Shown piece after piece: positions 1-8,260 of a stretch of 49,058 nt of DNA (positions are counted from its first letter, which is position 1; each line of letters starts with the position of its first letter). The notes below the pieces were generated by a model. It saw nothing but the letters and a program-made list of their open reading frames with translations, was not told where the DNA came from and did not search any database. Source of the DNA: Ruthenibacterium lactatiformans. Its GTDB lineage: Bacteria; Bacillota; Clostridia; Oscillospirales; Ruminococcaceae. The DNA is taken from contig NZ_JXXK01000028.1 in NCBI RefSeq assembly GCF_000949455.1, positions 1-49,058 on the forward strand, given 5' to 3'. A program made the translations under genes and the position numbers.

Positions 1-361
1 CAGTCTGAGATAATCCTTTGATATGTAGTTCGTAGCTGATGTCAGTCTGCGTGCAAATCAAAACAGCGCTGTGATCCTGCAAAAATTCAAGGACACGCAG
101 CGCTGTGTAGTATTCATGGCTTATTTTCCCGACACTCTCTACGAGGATGCCATTTGCTTGCTTCATCCGAATTGCTCTTTGTGCTTCGCGCAGTCCCATC
201 CGTGTTAACATTTTTCCTGTGCTCATATCCTGCGATGCTCCAACAATTTGCCACCCGTTCTGCCCTGCATCAGCAAGTAGTCGTTCCATTTGACGAATCA
301 ATCCCCCCGGACGGGGAGAGCTGCTGCGGGCGTATGCCCATAGTTTTAATTCATCGCTCAT
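1..361 (-). CDS. Resolvase-like (serine recombinase N-terminal domain) protein, partial
   Basis: The frame begins with ATG at 361 and is still open at the window edge, so only the first 120 residues are visible. The N-terminus (MSDELKLWAYARSSS) has the YAR-S-S pattern of the serine-recombinase catalytic domain. It is followed by a 'GWQIVG...D.STGKMLTRMGLREA' segment and a hydrophobic strand (NGILVESVGKIS) placed as in resolvases. The start overlaps the stop of the upstream DUF4313 gene by 4 bases (ATGA), implying translational coupling. Such stand-alone resolvase-domain proteins occur as accessory genes of clostridial ICEs. Whether this one is catalytically competent or has a recombinase C-terminus cannot be seen. 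Family assignment rests on pattern only. Confidence 0.6.
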   Translation of the reverse strand, partial: MSDELKLWAYARSSSPRPGGLIRQMERLLADAGQNGWQIVGASQDMSTGKMLTRMGLREAQRAIRMKQANGILVESVGKISHEYYTALRVLEFLQDHSAVLICTQTDISYELHIKGLSQT

Positions 362-1137
362 CTTCCGTGTCTCCCCGCAGATTTACTTTTTCTCCCCCGC
401 TGCTGAAGTGAAGTAAGATACTTTTCATACCCCGCCCGATCCAGTTCCTTCAAGCGTTTGGCGTCGAAGTGATACTCAGGGTAAGTGCAAAATCCGCTTT
501 GCTGTTGTCTGCCTGTCGCTTTGCCTAAATCGTTTTTCTCTATCCACTGACAAACCACCTTCCCATCCGGATTGTTTATATTTACAAAAGCATGATCCCT
601 TTCGCACGGCACACACAAGTTTGTAGTAAGCGCTTCCCAATCCTCCGGCTCCCGCCCTGCCCATGACACCAGCTCAATGGCGAGCCCGCCTCCCTCCTGA
701 TATTGGCCGATCCGCAATTCCATCGGGATATTTTCACCACCCAGGTCATATTCAAGCAATGCGCTGCCATCCATGATCTTTTGATGTTTTTCATTGCTGT
801 ATCCGAACCAATGCAAATAATTCCAATCCGGGGCTGGGCAGCTATCATTCTGTACACTCTCGCGCGGCACAGTAGCCAATGGCACGTCCTGTACCAAACC
901 CGTCTGCATTGGCACAAGGACAGGCAGCAGTTCATTTACTAAAAAAGCGCGGTCCGAGCAGGCATCGATTCGGCCCATGCGCGCCGTCAAAAACATTTTG
1001 TAATCCAACGTACAGACAGTCAGTTCCGGCGCGGCCTTATTCTGCTGGATAAACGCGGCCACATTGGGCGCAGTAGCTGCAAACACAATGGTCTGAACGT
1101 CTTCCGCAGCCATACCCATTAAGTATTTCTGATTCAT
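358..1137 (-). CDS. DUF4313-domain mobile-element protein
   Basis: This 259-residue protein starts at ATG 1137, behind GGAGAGAG with a 6-base spacer. The open frame extends 16 codons further up but without a ribosome-binding site. Its C-terminal half (about residues 130-240) matches my memory of DUF4313: MELRIGQYQEGGGLAIELVS, then 'FVNINNP', then 'GLGKATGRQQQSGFCTYPEYHFD'. The N-terminal half is unassigned. DUF4313 proteins are typical cargo of Tn1549/CTn-like ICEs and have no established function. It is probably co-transcribed with the helicase gene upstream (54-bp gap) and is coupled to the resolvase-like gene downstream. Confidence 0.7.
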   Translation of the reverse strand: MNQKYLMGMAAEDVQTIVFAATAPNVAAFIQQNKAAPELTVCTLDYKMFLTARMGRIDACSDRAFLVNELLPVLVPMQTGLVQDVPLATVPRESVQNDSCPAPDWNYLHWFGYSNEKHQKIMDGSALLEYDLGGENIPMELRIGQYQEGGGLAIELVSWAGREPEDWEALTTNLCVPCERDHAFVNINNPDGKVVCQWIEKNDLGKATGRQQQSGFCTYPEYHFDAKRLKELDRAGYEKYLTSLQQRGRKSKSAGRHGR

Positions 1138-1191
1138 GCGGTTCTCTCTCCTATATATAATAATGTAAGGCGCAGGTATTTCCACGATACT

Positions 1192-3135
1192 TCACACAAA
1201 ATATTCAGGCTCTTTATGTTCCTGAATAAATTGGGCCACCTGTTCCATATTGTCCGTTATCCGGCACTTAGGCAGCGCCTCCAGCACAGCATTACGGTAT
1301 CGCTGCCCTTCTTCTGCGCGCTGGTCCAAAATCGCCACCACACAAGTATCCGTTTCTGTTCGGATCGCCCGTCCAAATCCCTGTCGCAGTTTACGCTGCA
1401 TATCTGGCAGTACCACGGTCTGGATATAGTCATGCAGGCTGGGATATTGCTTCTGCTCTGCCTCACTGAGGGGGTCCGGCACAGGGAACGGCAAGCGTGC
1501 AATCACCAACAGCGACACCATATCTCCCGGAAAATCTATCCCCTCCCAGCACGGGCCAGCTGCGAACAACACGGCATTGGGCAGGCTCTTGAACAGACGG
1601 ATAATCTGCTGCCCATTGCGCCACGCCTCCAGCAGGGGAAACGGCAGGCGGTTCTGCAGCATTGCGTGTACTTCGCCCATCAAGCGATAGGATGTGAACA
1701 GCACCAGCGCATGACCATATGTGGCTTCCGTCAGTTCTTCAATTCGCTGCGCGAGTATATCCACACTTTTCGTGTTGCTGGGAGGGGGCATATCTCTGGG
1801 AATGTACAGAAGACAATTTTGTTTGTAGTTGAATGGTGACAATGCTTCAAAGGAACTGGTTCGAATATTTCTTTCCAGCCCCAGCATCTGCTTAATCCGC
1901 GTAAAACTATTGCCGGAAGCCAAGGTGCCGGAAGTGAGGATCGCAGCTTTCCCCAAAGCCCACAACGCTCGTTCCAGCTGCGCAGGCACTTCCCGGCTGA
2001 CCGCGCATAGCGTGGGCGCCCCCGTCTTGTCATACTGCACATAGAGAACACAGCAAGGATCCTCGCTCTGGAACATCTCCAGCGTATCCGCCATATCCTT
2101 TAGCTGCCTCACCATCCATTCGGAAAGGCAATGCGTCAAATGTGCGGCAAGCTGCCGCAGACATGTGACGGCAAATTCCAGTGCGCGGGCGCGAGGCGGT
2201 GTGAGGACAAATGTGACCCTTGCTTCTTCCTCCAGCCGGTCATCCCGTTCCAAAGTTGCAGAAAGCGCTTCCTGTGATTCAGCCAACCGACTGGCTTCCC
2301 GTGTCAAATGTTCTCTTTGCAGCAATCGGCAAAATGTGCGCAGTTTTTCCTGCGATACACTGCGGCTGTACATCTGCCGAGCCGCTTCCGGCAGCTTATG
2401 CGCCTCATCCACGACAAGAATATGGTGTTCTTTTAACAGCGGTCGTATTCCCTGCAGGCGATGCTCCGCGTCAGCCAGCAAAAAATTATGGTTACAGACC
2501 TGTACTGTAACATCCGCCCCCCTCGCACTCCGCAGATACTGTTGATACCGGCAAAAATCCCGCACGGCACAGTTATGAGGACAAAAGGGCGGCACACACA
2601 CATGACTGCGGTCAAATTCTGAAATGTCCACAGCCTCGTCCAAGTCGTATGTCTTTCCCAACACTTGGAGCGCCGCTTTTTGCCGGTTGCCGGCCTGTGT
2701 CTTGTTCCGTATCTGCACCAACCGCTCCGACAGCCGCGCTTCGCATACAAAGCGCTCTTTTCCTTTCCGCACAGCTGCATGGATCGGCTTGTCTATGACT
2801 CCCATTTTCAGCAGCACACGCGACAAAAATGGAAGGTACTCCCTTACAATCGCATTCTGCAGCGCCACACTGGAGGTTGAGATAATCACCGTGCACGGCA
2901 GATGTGCGGGACGATAAATTTGCCACAACAGGCATGCTACCAGATAGGCGTGTGTTTTGCCGATCCCCACGCCTGCGTCGCAAAGTGCGATACGGTTCAG
3001 CATCAATGCGTCCAGCATCTCATGGCATAGAGCTATCTGTGCCTCCCGTACCACAAGCCCATTTTCCGGCAATACGTCACAAAAAATGTGTTCGATTAAA
3101 GCATGTGCCTTTTCATAGGATTTTCTTTGTTCCAT
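1192..3135 (-). CDS. DinG/XPD-type ATP-dependent DNA helicase
   Basis: This is a 647-residue superfamily-2 helicase. The start is ATG 3135, set by AGGAGAA seven bases upstream; the longer frame to 3300 runs through hairpins and lacks a binding site. Walker A is GVGIGKTH (Lys about residue 60) and the DEAH box is VVDEAHKL. Between them lie cysteines (CEARLSE and CPHNCAVRDFC) spaced like the 4Fe-4S cluster of the DinG/XPD family. The SGTLASG motif and the C-terminal motif VI (QGFGRAIRTETD) are present. Family members unwind 5'-3', acting on R-loops and damaged DNA. Here the gene sits among ICE genes, so a role in element DNA processing is inferred. It precedes the DUF4313 gene in one operon. 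Confidence 0.88.
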   Translation of the reverse strand: MEQRKSYEKAHALIEHIFCDVLPENGLVVREAQIALCHEMLDALMLNRIALCDAGVGIGKTHAYLVACLLWQIYRPAHLPCTVIISTSSVALQNAIVREYLPFLSRVLLKMGVIDKPIHAAVRKGKERFVCEARLSERLVQIRNKTQAGNRQKAALQVLGKTYDLDEAVDISEFDRSHVCVPPFCPHNCAVRDFCRYQQYLRSARGADVTVQVCNHNFLLADAEHRLQGIRPLLKEHHILVVDEAHKLPEAARQMYSRSVSQEKLRTFCRLLQREHLTREASRLAESQEALSATLERDDRLEEEARVTFVLTPPRARALEFAVTCLRQLAAHLTHCLSEWMVRQLKDMADTLEMFQSEDPCCVLYVQYDKTGAPTLCAVSREVPAQLERALWALGKAAILTSGTLASGNSFTRIKQMLGLERNIRTSSFEALSPFNYKQNCLLYIPRDMPPPSNTKSVDILAQRIEELTEATYGHALVLFTSYRLMGEVHAMLQNRLPFPLLEAWRNGQQIIRLFKSLPNAVLFAAGPCWEGIDFPGDMVSLLVIARLPFPVPDPLSEAEQKQYPSLHDYIQTVVLPDMQRKLRQGFGRAIRTETDTCVVAILDQRAEEGQRYRNAVLEALPKCRITDNMEQVAQFIQEHKEPEYFV

Positions 3136-3434
3136 ACGACATTCTCCTGATCCTCCCCGCCGTTGGCGGCAAACTGATGCGGCGCAGAGCCTTACCTCTG
3201 CGCCGCACGGATTTGACGTCAACGACAGTGTCGTTTTCATCTTCCTGATTTGGTTTTCTGTGCCGTATTTGCAGCTCGCCCCCCGCGCACATGGGAACAC
3301 GGCAGGCGGGTCGATCGCTTACAACCGCTCGCTGGCTCCCCAAGGGTCTTACTGATTACAACCCGAGGTCGGCCACCCGGTCTTGTGTGCCGGGCAACAG
3401 GCGTGTCATTATCCCCCGCTCCATAGTCAAACGC
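3136..3434 (-). promoter_or_regulatory. Hairpin-rich 5' leader of the DinG-like gene
   Basis: I see no convincing gene here. An 11-bp perfect inverted repeat (GCGGCGCAGAG, 3179-3189, with 3196-3206, 6-base loop) is followed toward the gene by a shorter repeat (CCGCC/GGCGG, about 3157-3170) just before the ribosome-binding site. A further 7-bp repeat (AACGACA/TGTCGTT) lies at 3221-3235. None has a T-run after it, so these look like leader RNA or protein-binding structures rather than terminators. ORFs crossing this stretch on both strands have no ribosome-binding sites. Confidence 0.4.
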
Positions 3435-3488
3435 AAAAAAGCCTGCTTGATCCTCTTTTCGGGCAAAATGGATCGCTCGGCGCAGGCT
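3435..3488 (-). terminator. Rho-independent terminator with internal stem
   Basis: On the minus strand an outer stem (AGCCTGC/GCAGGCT, 3482-3488 with 3440-3446) encloses a second stem (GATCC/GGATC) and is followed by TTTTTT. It lies downstream of the sigma-like gene at 3669-4100 and separates it from the helicase operon. Confidence 0.6.
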
Positions 3489-3668
3489 GACACATATGTC
3501 TGTCCTCCGCGGAGGGAAGACATACGGCCGTCTGTACGTCATGGCGCTTTTCCCGGTGTCGCTCGTATGGGCGGGAACGTACCTACCGTGCTGGTATGCG
3601 GTTGTCAAGCTACAGGTGAAAGACGTTTTAAAAGCCTTTCACCCTATAGCCAATGACAAAGGGCGTTT
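3489..3668 (-). other. Structured non-coding region downstream of the sigma-like gene
   Basis: This contains a near-perfect 30-bp palindrome at 3495-3524 (TATGTCT arms around the core CCTCCGCGGAGG) and an 8-bp inverted repeat GGTGAAAG/CTTTCACC at 3615-3643 with TTTTAAAA in its loop. Long ORFs cross it on both strands, but none has a ribosome-binding site. Together with the terminator just downstream, this could be a structured 3' RNA or a protein-binding DNA site. Confidence 0.4.
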
Positions 3669-4100
3669 TTAGTCGCTCCCCAAAAAATTTTTTAATTTTT
3701 CTTTGAGTCGCTTGATTCGGTTGTAGTAAGAATATCTTGTTACATGAAATCTGCGGCATATTTGCGGCGTTGAATAGCCCGCTATTCGCATTGCCAGCAT
3801 TTCCAATGTGAGCTTGTCCACTTTTTCTAAAATAGCCAGTAGTTCCTTATTTTCAATATTATTGAGCAAGTTGTCTGCGTTTTCCAGTTCTCTATCATTC
3901 ATCTGCGGCGTCCATTCGATTACTTGGCTATTCTCCGACAGCTTTTCATAAAAGTTGCGATCCGCTTTAAACTGCTGCCAATCGTATGTATGCAGGCGCT
4001 GGATAGTGTCCTCGTCCACATCCAATTCCCGCAGTTGTTTTTCTTCCTGTTCTTTCCACTTGACCCACGTTTTTTCAGCGCTCCGATGGTTATACGCCAT
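3669..4100 (-). CDS. Sigma-70 region-4-like regulatory protein of the ICE
   Basis: This 143-residue protein starts at ATG 4100, six to eight bases after GGAGGAAGAG. An in-frame TTG at 4115 would lie inside that site. The N-terminal half is charged (NHRSAEKTWVKWKEQEEKQL), and the C-terminal 60 residues form a helix-turn-helix (LTLEMLAMRIAGYSTPQICRRFHVT..SYYNRIKRLKEK) like sigma-70 region 4. Small proteins of this type are frequent in clostridial ICEs and are presumed transcription regulators. The ribosome-binding site lies in one arm of a 14-bp perfect inverted repeat (4109-4151). No region 2 is visible, so it is unlikely to be a complete sigma factor. Confidence 0.65.
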   Translation of the reverse strand: MAYNHRSAEKTWVKWKEQEEKQLRELDVDEDTIQRLHTYDWQQFKADRNFYEKLSENSQVIEWTPQMNDRELENADNLLNNIENKELLAILEKVDKLTLEMLAMRIAGYSTPQICRRFHVTRYSYYNRIKRLKEKLKNFLGSD

Positions 4101-4108
4101 CGCCTCTT

Positions 4109-4151
4109 CCTCCAATCAAACTAAAATTTAAAATTTCAGTTTGATTGGAGG
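4109..4151 (-). promoter_or_regulatory. 14-bp perfect inverted repeat containing the RBS of the sigma-like gene
   Basis: The arms CCTCCAATCAAACT (4109-4122) and AGTTTGATTGGAGG (4138-4151) are perfectly complementary around a 15-base AT-rich spacer. In the minus-strand mRNA the 3' arm ends in GGAGG, the ribosome-binding site of the gene at 3669-4100. The hairpin could hide the site from ribosomes. Alternatively it is a DNA operator. Confidence 0.65.
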
Positions 4152-4202
4152 AGCACGTGCCCAATATACTGCCATATTTACCGTTGGCTATGGAACATGT
4201 TA

Positions 4203-4244
4203 ATAAAAAAGGCAGCCACGCACAAACTGTGCATTGGCTGCCTT
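4203..4244 (-). terminator. Rho-independent terminator ending the catabolic operon
   Basis: The stem AAGGCAGCC/GGCTGCCTT (4209-4217 with 4236-4244) has an 18-base loop. On the minus strand it is followed by TTTTTTATTAA. It marks the downstream end of the minus-strand operon that begins at 13857. Confidence 0.75.
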
Positions 4245-4276
4245 AACGTATGTAGAGCATAAATTATGCTCAAATC

Positions 4277-4354
4277 CTATTTCATAGATGTCCGCGTGTT
4301 ATAGTAACTGATTCCAATGATGACAAATATCACTATAATAAACAGCTTCTCCAT
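4277..4354 (-). CDS. Possible 25-residue membrane peptide or membrane-protein remnant
   Basis: ATG 4354 opens a 25-codon frame, MEKLFIIVIFVIIGISYYNT..., that is almost wholly a hydrophobic helix followed by a short polar tail. There is no clear ribosome-binding site. The same frame is open upstream to about 4452 without a start codon, so this may be the 3' remnant of a longer gene. The rest of 4245-4571 holds a 17-bp palindrome (4255-4271, GAGCATAA/TTATGCTC) and nothing else I can call. Confidence 0.25.
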   Translation of the reverse strand: MEKLFIIVIFVIIGISYYNTRTSMK

Positions 4355-4571
4355 CTGTCTATTATCACTTCTCTTGTTAATTTGCCGCGCAACAACATTG
4401 CGGTTGATTCCAAAAAACGACTCTGCAATCGATGCCAGAAAGACCAGTAGCTATCAAATTATCCACTAAAGCGGGTTTCACCATATCATGGAAACCATTG
4501 TCCTTAATTTATTTGATCTGTTCGCAGATGACTGCACTATAATAGCTACGGACCAGCCATAAGCGTAATTA

Positions 4572-5375
4572 CTAAATTTTTCTTATGACATCTGCAATGC
4601 CTCCTATCAATACTCGATTAGCTTTGACTCTTTCTGGCAGGTACACAATACCAATGTCTTGAAAGGGGAGGCGTTCGCATGGACCCAAAGCTGTGTCGAT
4701 CCGTTCTCCCCTTGCCTTGCCTTCGCAAAGCATCTGCCCTGCTTCTAAAAACTGATCCAGCACAGACGGTTCCACCGGCACCGCGTAATGGGCGGGCCAG
4801 GTGACGTCATATTGCTGCTGCAGAACCTGTAGCTTACGGATGGTTCCCAGATATTCTTCCACCGTGGTGCAATAGTCCAGGTTCAGCAGCACGTCCGCCT
4901 TGCAGCAGGTGTCGCCGGTGAACAGCCAGCGACGTTCCCGATCCAGCACACAGACGGAGCCTATCGTGTGCCCCGGCGTATGGATCACTTCCAAGGTGCG
5001 GCCGCCCAGATCGAAACTGTCGCCATCACGCATGGATAGGATATCGCCCTTCGGTGTGCGGAAGGTGTATTGGGGAAATTGCTCCTGCATCTTGTAATGT
5101 ACGCGGTAAGCCTCTTTATCAGCCTCGTGGAGATAAACGCGGTCGAATGACGTGTTCCCGCCCGTGTGGTCGAAGTGGCCATGGGTGTTGAGCACCAGCA
5201 GAGGCAGTGCGGTCAATGACTGGACGATCTTTTTCAGATCGATCATCCCGACCCCTGTATCGATCAGCGCGGCCTCTCGTTCGCCCTCCAGCAGATACAT
5301 ATATACACTGGTTGTCTCATCGTATTCCTCGATCCTCCAGGTGTGGGCGTCCAGTGAAAAAATACGGTGTTCCAT
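4572..5375 (-). CDS. MBL-fold metallo-hydrolase
   Basis: This 267-residue protein starts at ATG 5375 behind AGGAGGGG. It has the metallo-beta-lactamase fold signature NTHGHFDHTGG (His65, His67, Asp69, His70), a second ligand loop HTPGHTIGS, the FTGDTC aspartate and a late WPAHYAV histidine, enough for a dinuclear zinc site. There is no signal peptide, so it is cytoplasmic. Family members are glyoxalase II-, lactonase- and phosphodiesterase-like; the substrate cannot be told from sequence. It is the last gene of the six-enzyme run, nine bases after the deacetylase gene, and is followed by the terminator at 4203-4244. Lactone or ester hydrolysis during glycoside catabolism is an inference. Confidence 0.85.
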   Translation of the reverse strand: MEHRIFSLDAHTWRIEEYDETTSVYMYLLEGEREAALIDTGVGMIDLKKIVQSLTALPLLVLNTHGHFDHTGGNTSFDRVYLHEADKEAYRVHYKMQEQFPQYTFRTPKGDILSMRDGDSFDLGGRTLEVIHTPGHTIGSVCVLDRERRWLFTGDTCCKADVLLNLDYCTTVEEYLGTIRKLQVLQQQYDVTWPAHYAVPVEPSVLDQFLEAGQMLCEGKARGERIDTALGPCERLPFQDIGIVYLPERVKANRVLIGGIADVIRKI

Positions 5376-5384
5376 ATTCCCCTC

Positions 5385-6203
5385 CTAAAAATTCGTGCCT
5401 GTACGGCTAATTTCATGTTCCGGCGGCCGGGCGTCCCGGTAGCGCAGCAGAACAATGTCCCTGTCTCGCAGCCGGCCGCGCCAAGCAGGCGAGATTGCTG
5501 AACGGTATTCCAGTTCCCTTTCCCAGGCCACGATGCCCGGCTTGAAATCCATGTTGGAAAAAGCCATGGTCTCGTCGCTCAGCCTAGCGGGATGCTGAAA
5601 ATACAGGTACTGGGCGCCCTCGGCAAAGCTGTCCAGCCAGCGCTCCACGTTTTTCTGATAGACCTCTTCGGTGGGGCCAAAGGCCGGCATATCCGCCGGC
5701 GGGAAGTTATAGTAATCCCGCACATACAAAAGCCCCTTGCCGGCGGCCCAGGAACGCATTTCATCGGAAAGGCCCGGAATGGCCGCATCGGGAGCCATAT
5801 GCGCGTCCACATAGCTGACAGGCAGCCCCAGGGCCGTCAGTCTGTCCAGCTGAGCATTCAGTTCCAGCAGGATCTCCTCCATGTCTGTGCCCGCCTGTGC
5901 CAATCCCTGCCTCGTCTGATAAAACTGCCCATGGGCGTCCAGCAGAGAGCCTATTTTCTCTTTCGGTGCACAGGGCGTCCATTTGACGGCGTCCCATTCA
6001 GAATTCAATGTAAAATGGAGGCCCACGTCAACGCTCCCGCACAGCTGTGCCAATTCCGGGGCGCCTTGTTCGATGGTGGTTCCCACGGCCATGCAGGACA
6101 CATTACGGATCAAATGGCCTGCGGCCAGCGCCGCAAGAATGGCTTCGTTGGCCGCCAGGCCCGAGCCAAAATCATCCGCTCGGGTGATTAGTCCATTTTT
6201 CAT
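5385..6203 (-). CDS. ChbG/YdjC-family carbohydrate deacetylase
   Basis: This 272-residue protein starts at ATG 6203, behind GGGAGGG; the open frame continues to 6383 but without support. The N-terminus GLITRADDFG carries the metal-binding Asp pair of the YdjC/ChbG family. VGLHFTLNSEWD and SYVDAHMAP supply the expected histidines. Known members remove N-acetyl groups from chitooligosaccharides or related sugars by a metal-dependent mechanism. The product is cytoplasmic here. Its place beside two esterase-like genes suggests stepwise deacylation of an imported acetylated sugar, which is an inference. Confidence 0.85.
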   Translation of the reverse strand: MKNGLITRADDFGSGLAANEAILAALAAGHLIRNVSCMAVGTTIEQGAPELAQLCGSVDVGLHFTLNSEWDAVKWTPCAPKEKIGSLLDAHGQFYQTRQGLAQAGTDMEEILLELNAQLDRLTALGLPVSYVDAHMAPDAAIPGLSDEMRSWAAGKGLLYVRDYYNFPPADMPAFGPTEEVYQKNVERWLDSFAEGAQYLYFQHPARLSDETMAFSNMDFKPGIVAWERELEYRSAISPAWRGRLRDRDIVLLRYRDARPPEHEISRTGTNF

Positions 6204-6234
6204 GCCGGACCCTCCCTGTTCTTTTTCAAAAAAT

Positions 6235-7359
6235 TCAATTCTCGTCCCTCTCCAGTGCCACGGCCACTTGGTGCAGATGTTCCCGGATGGGCAGATGCTG
6301 GGGACAGTGCGCCTCGCAAGCGCCACAGCCCACGCAGTCCGAGGCTCCGCCGTGGGTCTGTGTGAGGTTGTTATAATAAGCACTCACATTGCCCCATTGC
6401 TCCGGTCCGAAGCGGCGCAGACTGTTGTACAAAGAAAAATAGTCCGGAATCGCAATATGCTTGGGACATCCAGCCACACAATAGCGACACGCCGTACAGG
6501 GGATAGCAATCTTTTCCCGCAGAATCTCGGCCACCTGCAGCAGTGTTTGTTCCTCCCTGGCCGTCAGTGGCGGCTGGTTTTCCATCACCAACAGATTTTC
6601 CTCCATCTGCTGCCGGTCGCTCATCCCCGAAAGCACCATCGCCACCTCTTTTCGGCTTGCGGCGAACAAAAGGGCCCATCCTGCCGGAGACAAGCCAGGG
6701 CGATACTGTTCCAACAACTCCTTGGCCTGGGGCGGCAGCGATGCCAGTGTCCCACCTTTCACCGGCTCCATCACCATGACCTGCTTACCATGGCGGATCG
6801 CCGCCTCATAGCAAAGGCGTGCCTGGACATTGGTATCCTCCCAATCCAGATAATTCAGTTGTAACTGAACAAACTCCATCTCTGGATGCTCCATCAGCAC
6901 CCGGTCCAGCAGGTCGGCCCGGTCGTGGAAAGAAAATCCGATATGTCCTACCTTCCCTTGCTCTTTCTTTTTACGCACGAATTCAAAAGCGCCCAGCCTT
7001 TGGGCCACGGCGTAGCTGGCCGTTCCCACATTATGCAGCCAGTAATAATCGATAAAATCAAGGCCCAGCCGGTTCAGTTGCTGCTGGAAGATCTGTTCCA
7101 TTTCTTCTTCTTTTCGCAGTAGATACAGCGGCAGCTTGTCCGTGATGGTATAGGCATTGCGCGGATAGCGTTTGGCCACCGCTTCCTGGAAAACAGTTTC
7201 ACTCAGCCCCTCATGATAAGGGTAGGCGGTATCGAAATAGCCAAATCCCTGTTCCATAAACAAATCCACCATACGGCAGACGGCTTCCCGATCGATCTTT
7301 TTAGGGTCGTCCGCGTCCATCAGAGGCAGACGCATCAGCCCAAAGCCAAGTTTTTTCAT
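6235..7359 (-). CDS. Aldo/keto reductase with C-terminal ferredoxin-like 4Fe-4S domain
   Basis: This 374-residue protein starts at ATG 7359 behind AGGAGAGAG. The N-terminal two-thirds is an aldo/keto-reductase barrel, with the catalytic-type Tyr in YFDTAYPYHEG, a Lys in DKLPL and a His in WLHNVG. The C-terminus carries two cysteine clusters (CTACRYCVAGCPKHIAIP and CVGCGACEAHCPQHLPIR), each able to ligate a 4Fe-4S cluster. This fused architecture is common in anaerobic Clostridia and suggests ferredoxin-linked rather than only NAD(P)H-linked redox chemistry. It lies between an esterase and the deacetylase gene in the catabolic run and may act on a sugar or aglycone aldehyde or ketone. Confidence 0.9.
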   Translation of the reverse strand: MKKLGFGLMRLPLMDADDPKKIDREAVCRMVDLFMEQGFGYFDTAYPYHEGLSETVFQEAVAKRYPRNAYTITDKLPLYLLRKEEEMEQIFQQQLNRLGLDFIDYYWLHNVGTASYAVAQRLGAFEFVRKKKEQGKVGHIGFSFHDRADLLDRVLMEHPEMEFVQLQLNYLDWEDTNVQARLCYEAAIRHGKQVMVMEPVKGGTLASLPPQAKELLEQYRPGLSPAGWALLFAASRKEVAMVLSGMSDRQQMEENLLVMENQPPLTAREEQTLLQVAEILREKIAIPCTACRYCVAGCPKHIAIPDYFSLYNSLRRFGPEQWGNVSAYYNNLTQTHGGASDCVGCGACEAHCPQHLPIREHLHQVAVALERDEN

Positions 7360-7431
7360 GGTCTCTCTCCTGTTTCACGGCCCATGCCTGGCAGCCAGGG
7401 CACAAAGGCCCCGGCTGCGCAGGACAGGCAG

Positions 7432-8199
7432 TCACTCCTTCAGCATGAAATCGATAGCCGCAGGCAACAGCGTATTCCAATATAAGGGGTCGTGAACACC
7501 CTCGCCCCACTGTGCGGTCACTGGTATACCAGCCCGCTCCATCTCCTTGACGAATTCGCAGTCCATCTCGTAGGTGAGTGGATCCTGCTCGCCACAACAC
7601 AGGAAGATATCCGGCAGGGCCTTTTCTTCCTCCCGGGCCTTTTTCAGATTGTTGGCAGGGTGATAGTTGGCCAGGTAATATTCCTCACTTTTGAAGTACC
7701 TGTCGAGCTGTACTCTTGTAAAACCGCCCTCCAGCAGATTGTTCCTGTAGGGATTCGTGGCCGGGGACAGGGCCAGAATTTTGCTGAAAGTATCCATGTG
7801 GCGGCTCCCCAGCATCAAACTGCCAAACCCGCCCATGGAAATACCGCCGATGTAGGTGTCCTCCCGCTTGTCCGACAGGGGAAACAGCTTGCGGGTGACC
7901 GCCACCAGTTCCTCGCTGACGAACGTTTCGTAAAGCGCGCGGATATCCTCCTGGTTTGTGTAGAAGGAATTTTCTCCGTCGGGAATGATTACCGCGAAGC
8001 CCTTGGCAGCTGCGCGCTCTGCCAGAATCGTGCTGGACAAAATGCTTTGGGCATTGGCACTGTAGCCTGGCAAAAAGTAGAGGGTTTTGTAGGGTTCTTT
8101 GAAACCGAACAGCACCGCTGTATCAAAAGGAAGAATCACTTTCACCGTCACATGGCGGCCCATTGCCTGTGAGAAAAAGCTCATGGAAATATCAGCCAT
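7432..8199 (-). CDS. Alpha/beta-hydrolase esterase (EstA/esterase-D-like)
   Basis: This 255-residue protein starts at ATG 8199, after AGGAGAAATG. The nucleophile elbow is GGISMGGFGS, preceded by the DTYIGG strand. A late Asp (CCGEQDPLTYE) and His (EGVHDPLYWN) complete a catalytic triad. The strand pattern and length fit the putative-esterase family that includes tributyrin and feruloyl/acetyl esterases. There is no signal peptide, so it likely acts on an imported ester. It is separated from the neighbouring acetylesterase-like gene by 61 bp. Confidence 0.85.
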   Translation of the reverse strand: MADISMSFFSQAMGRHVTVKVILPFDTAVLFGFKEPYKTLYFLPGYSANAQSILSSTILAERAAAKGFAVIIPDGENSFYTNQEDIRALYETFVSEELVAVTRKLFPLSDKREDTYIGGISMGGFGSLMLGSRHMDTFSKILALSPATNPYRNNLLEGGFTRVQLDRYFKSEEYYLANYHPANNLKKAREEEKALPDIFLCCGEQDPLTYEMDCEFVKEMERAGIPVTAQWGEGVHDPLYWNTLLPAAIDFMLKE

Positions 8200-8260
8200 A
8201 CATCATTTCTCCTTTTTACAAAATTATTTTATTTTATCTACCCGTCCCGGCCGACGCCTG

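Noticed and set aside
3237..3608. 123-codon minus-strand ORF (and a 121-codon plus-strand ORF at 3291-3656) upstream of the helicase
   Set aside because: No ribosome-binding site, Arg/Pro-rich low-information protein, and the frame crosses terminator and palindrome structures. Kept as structured non-coding DNA, though a real gene is not excluded.
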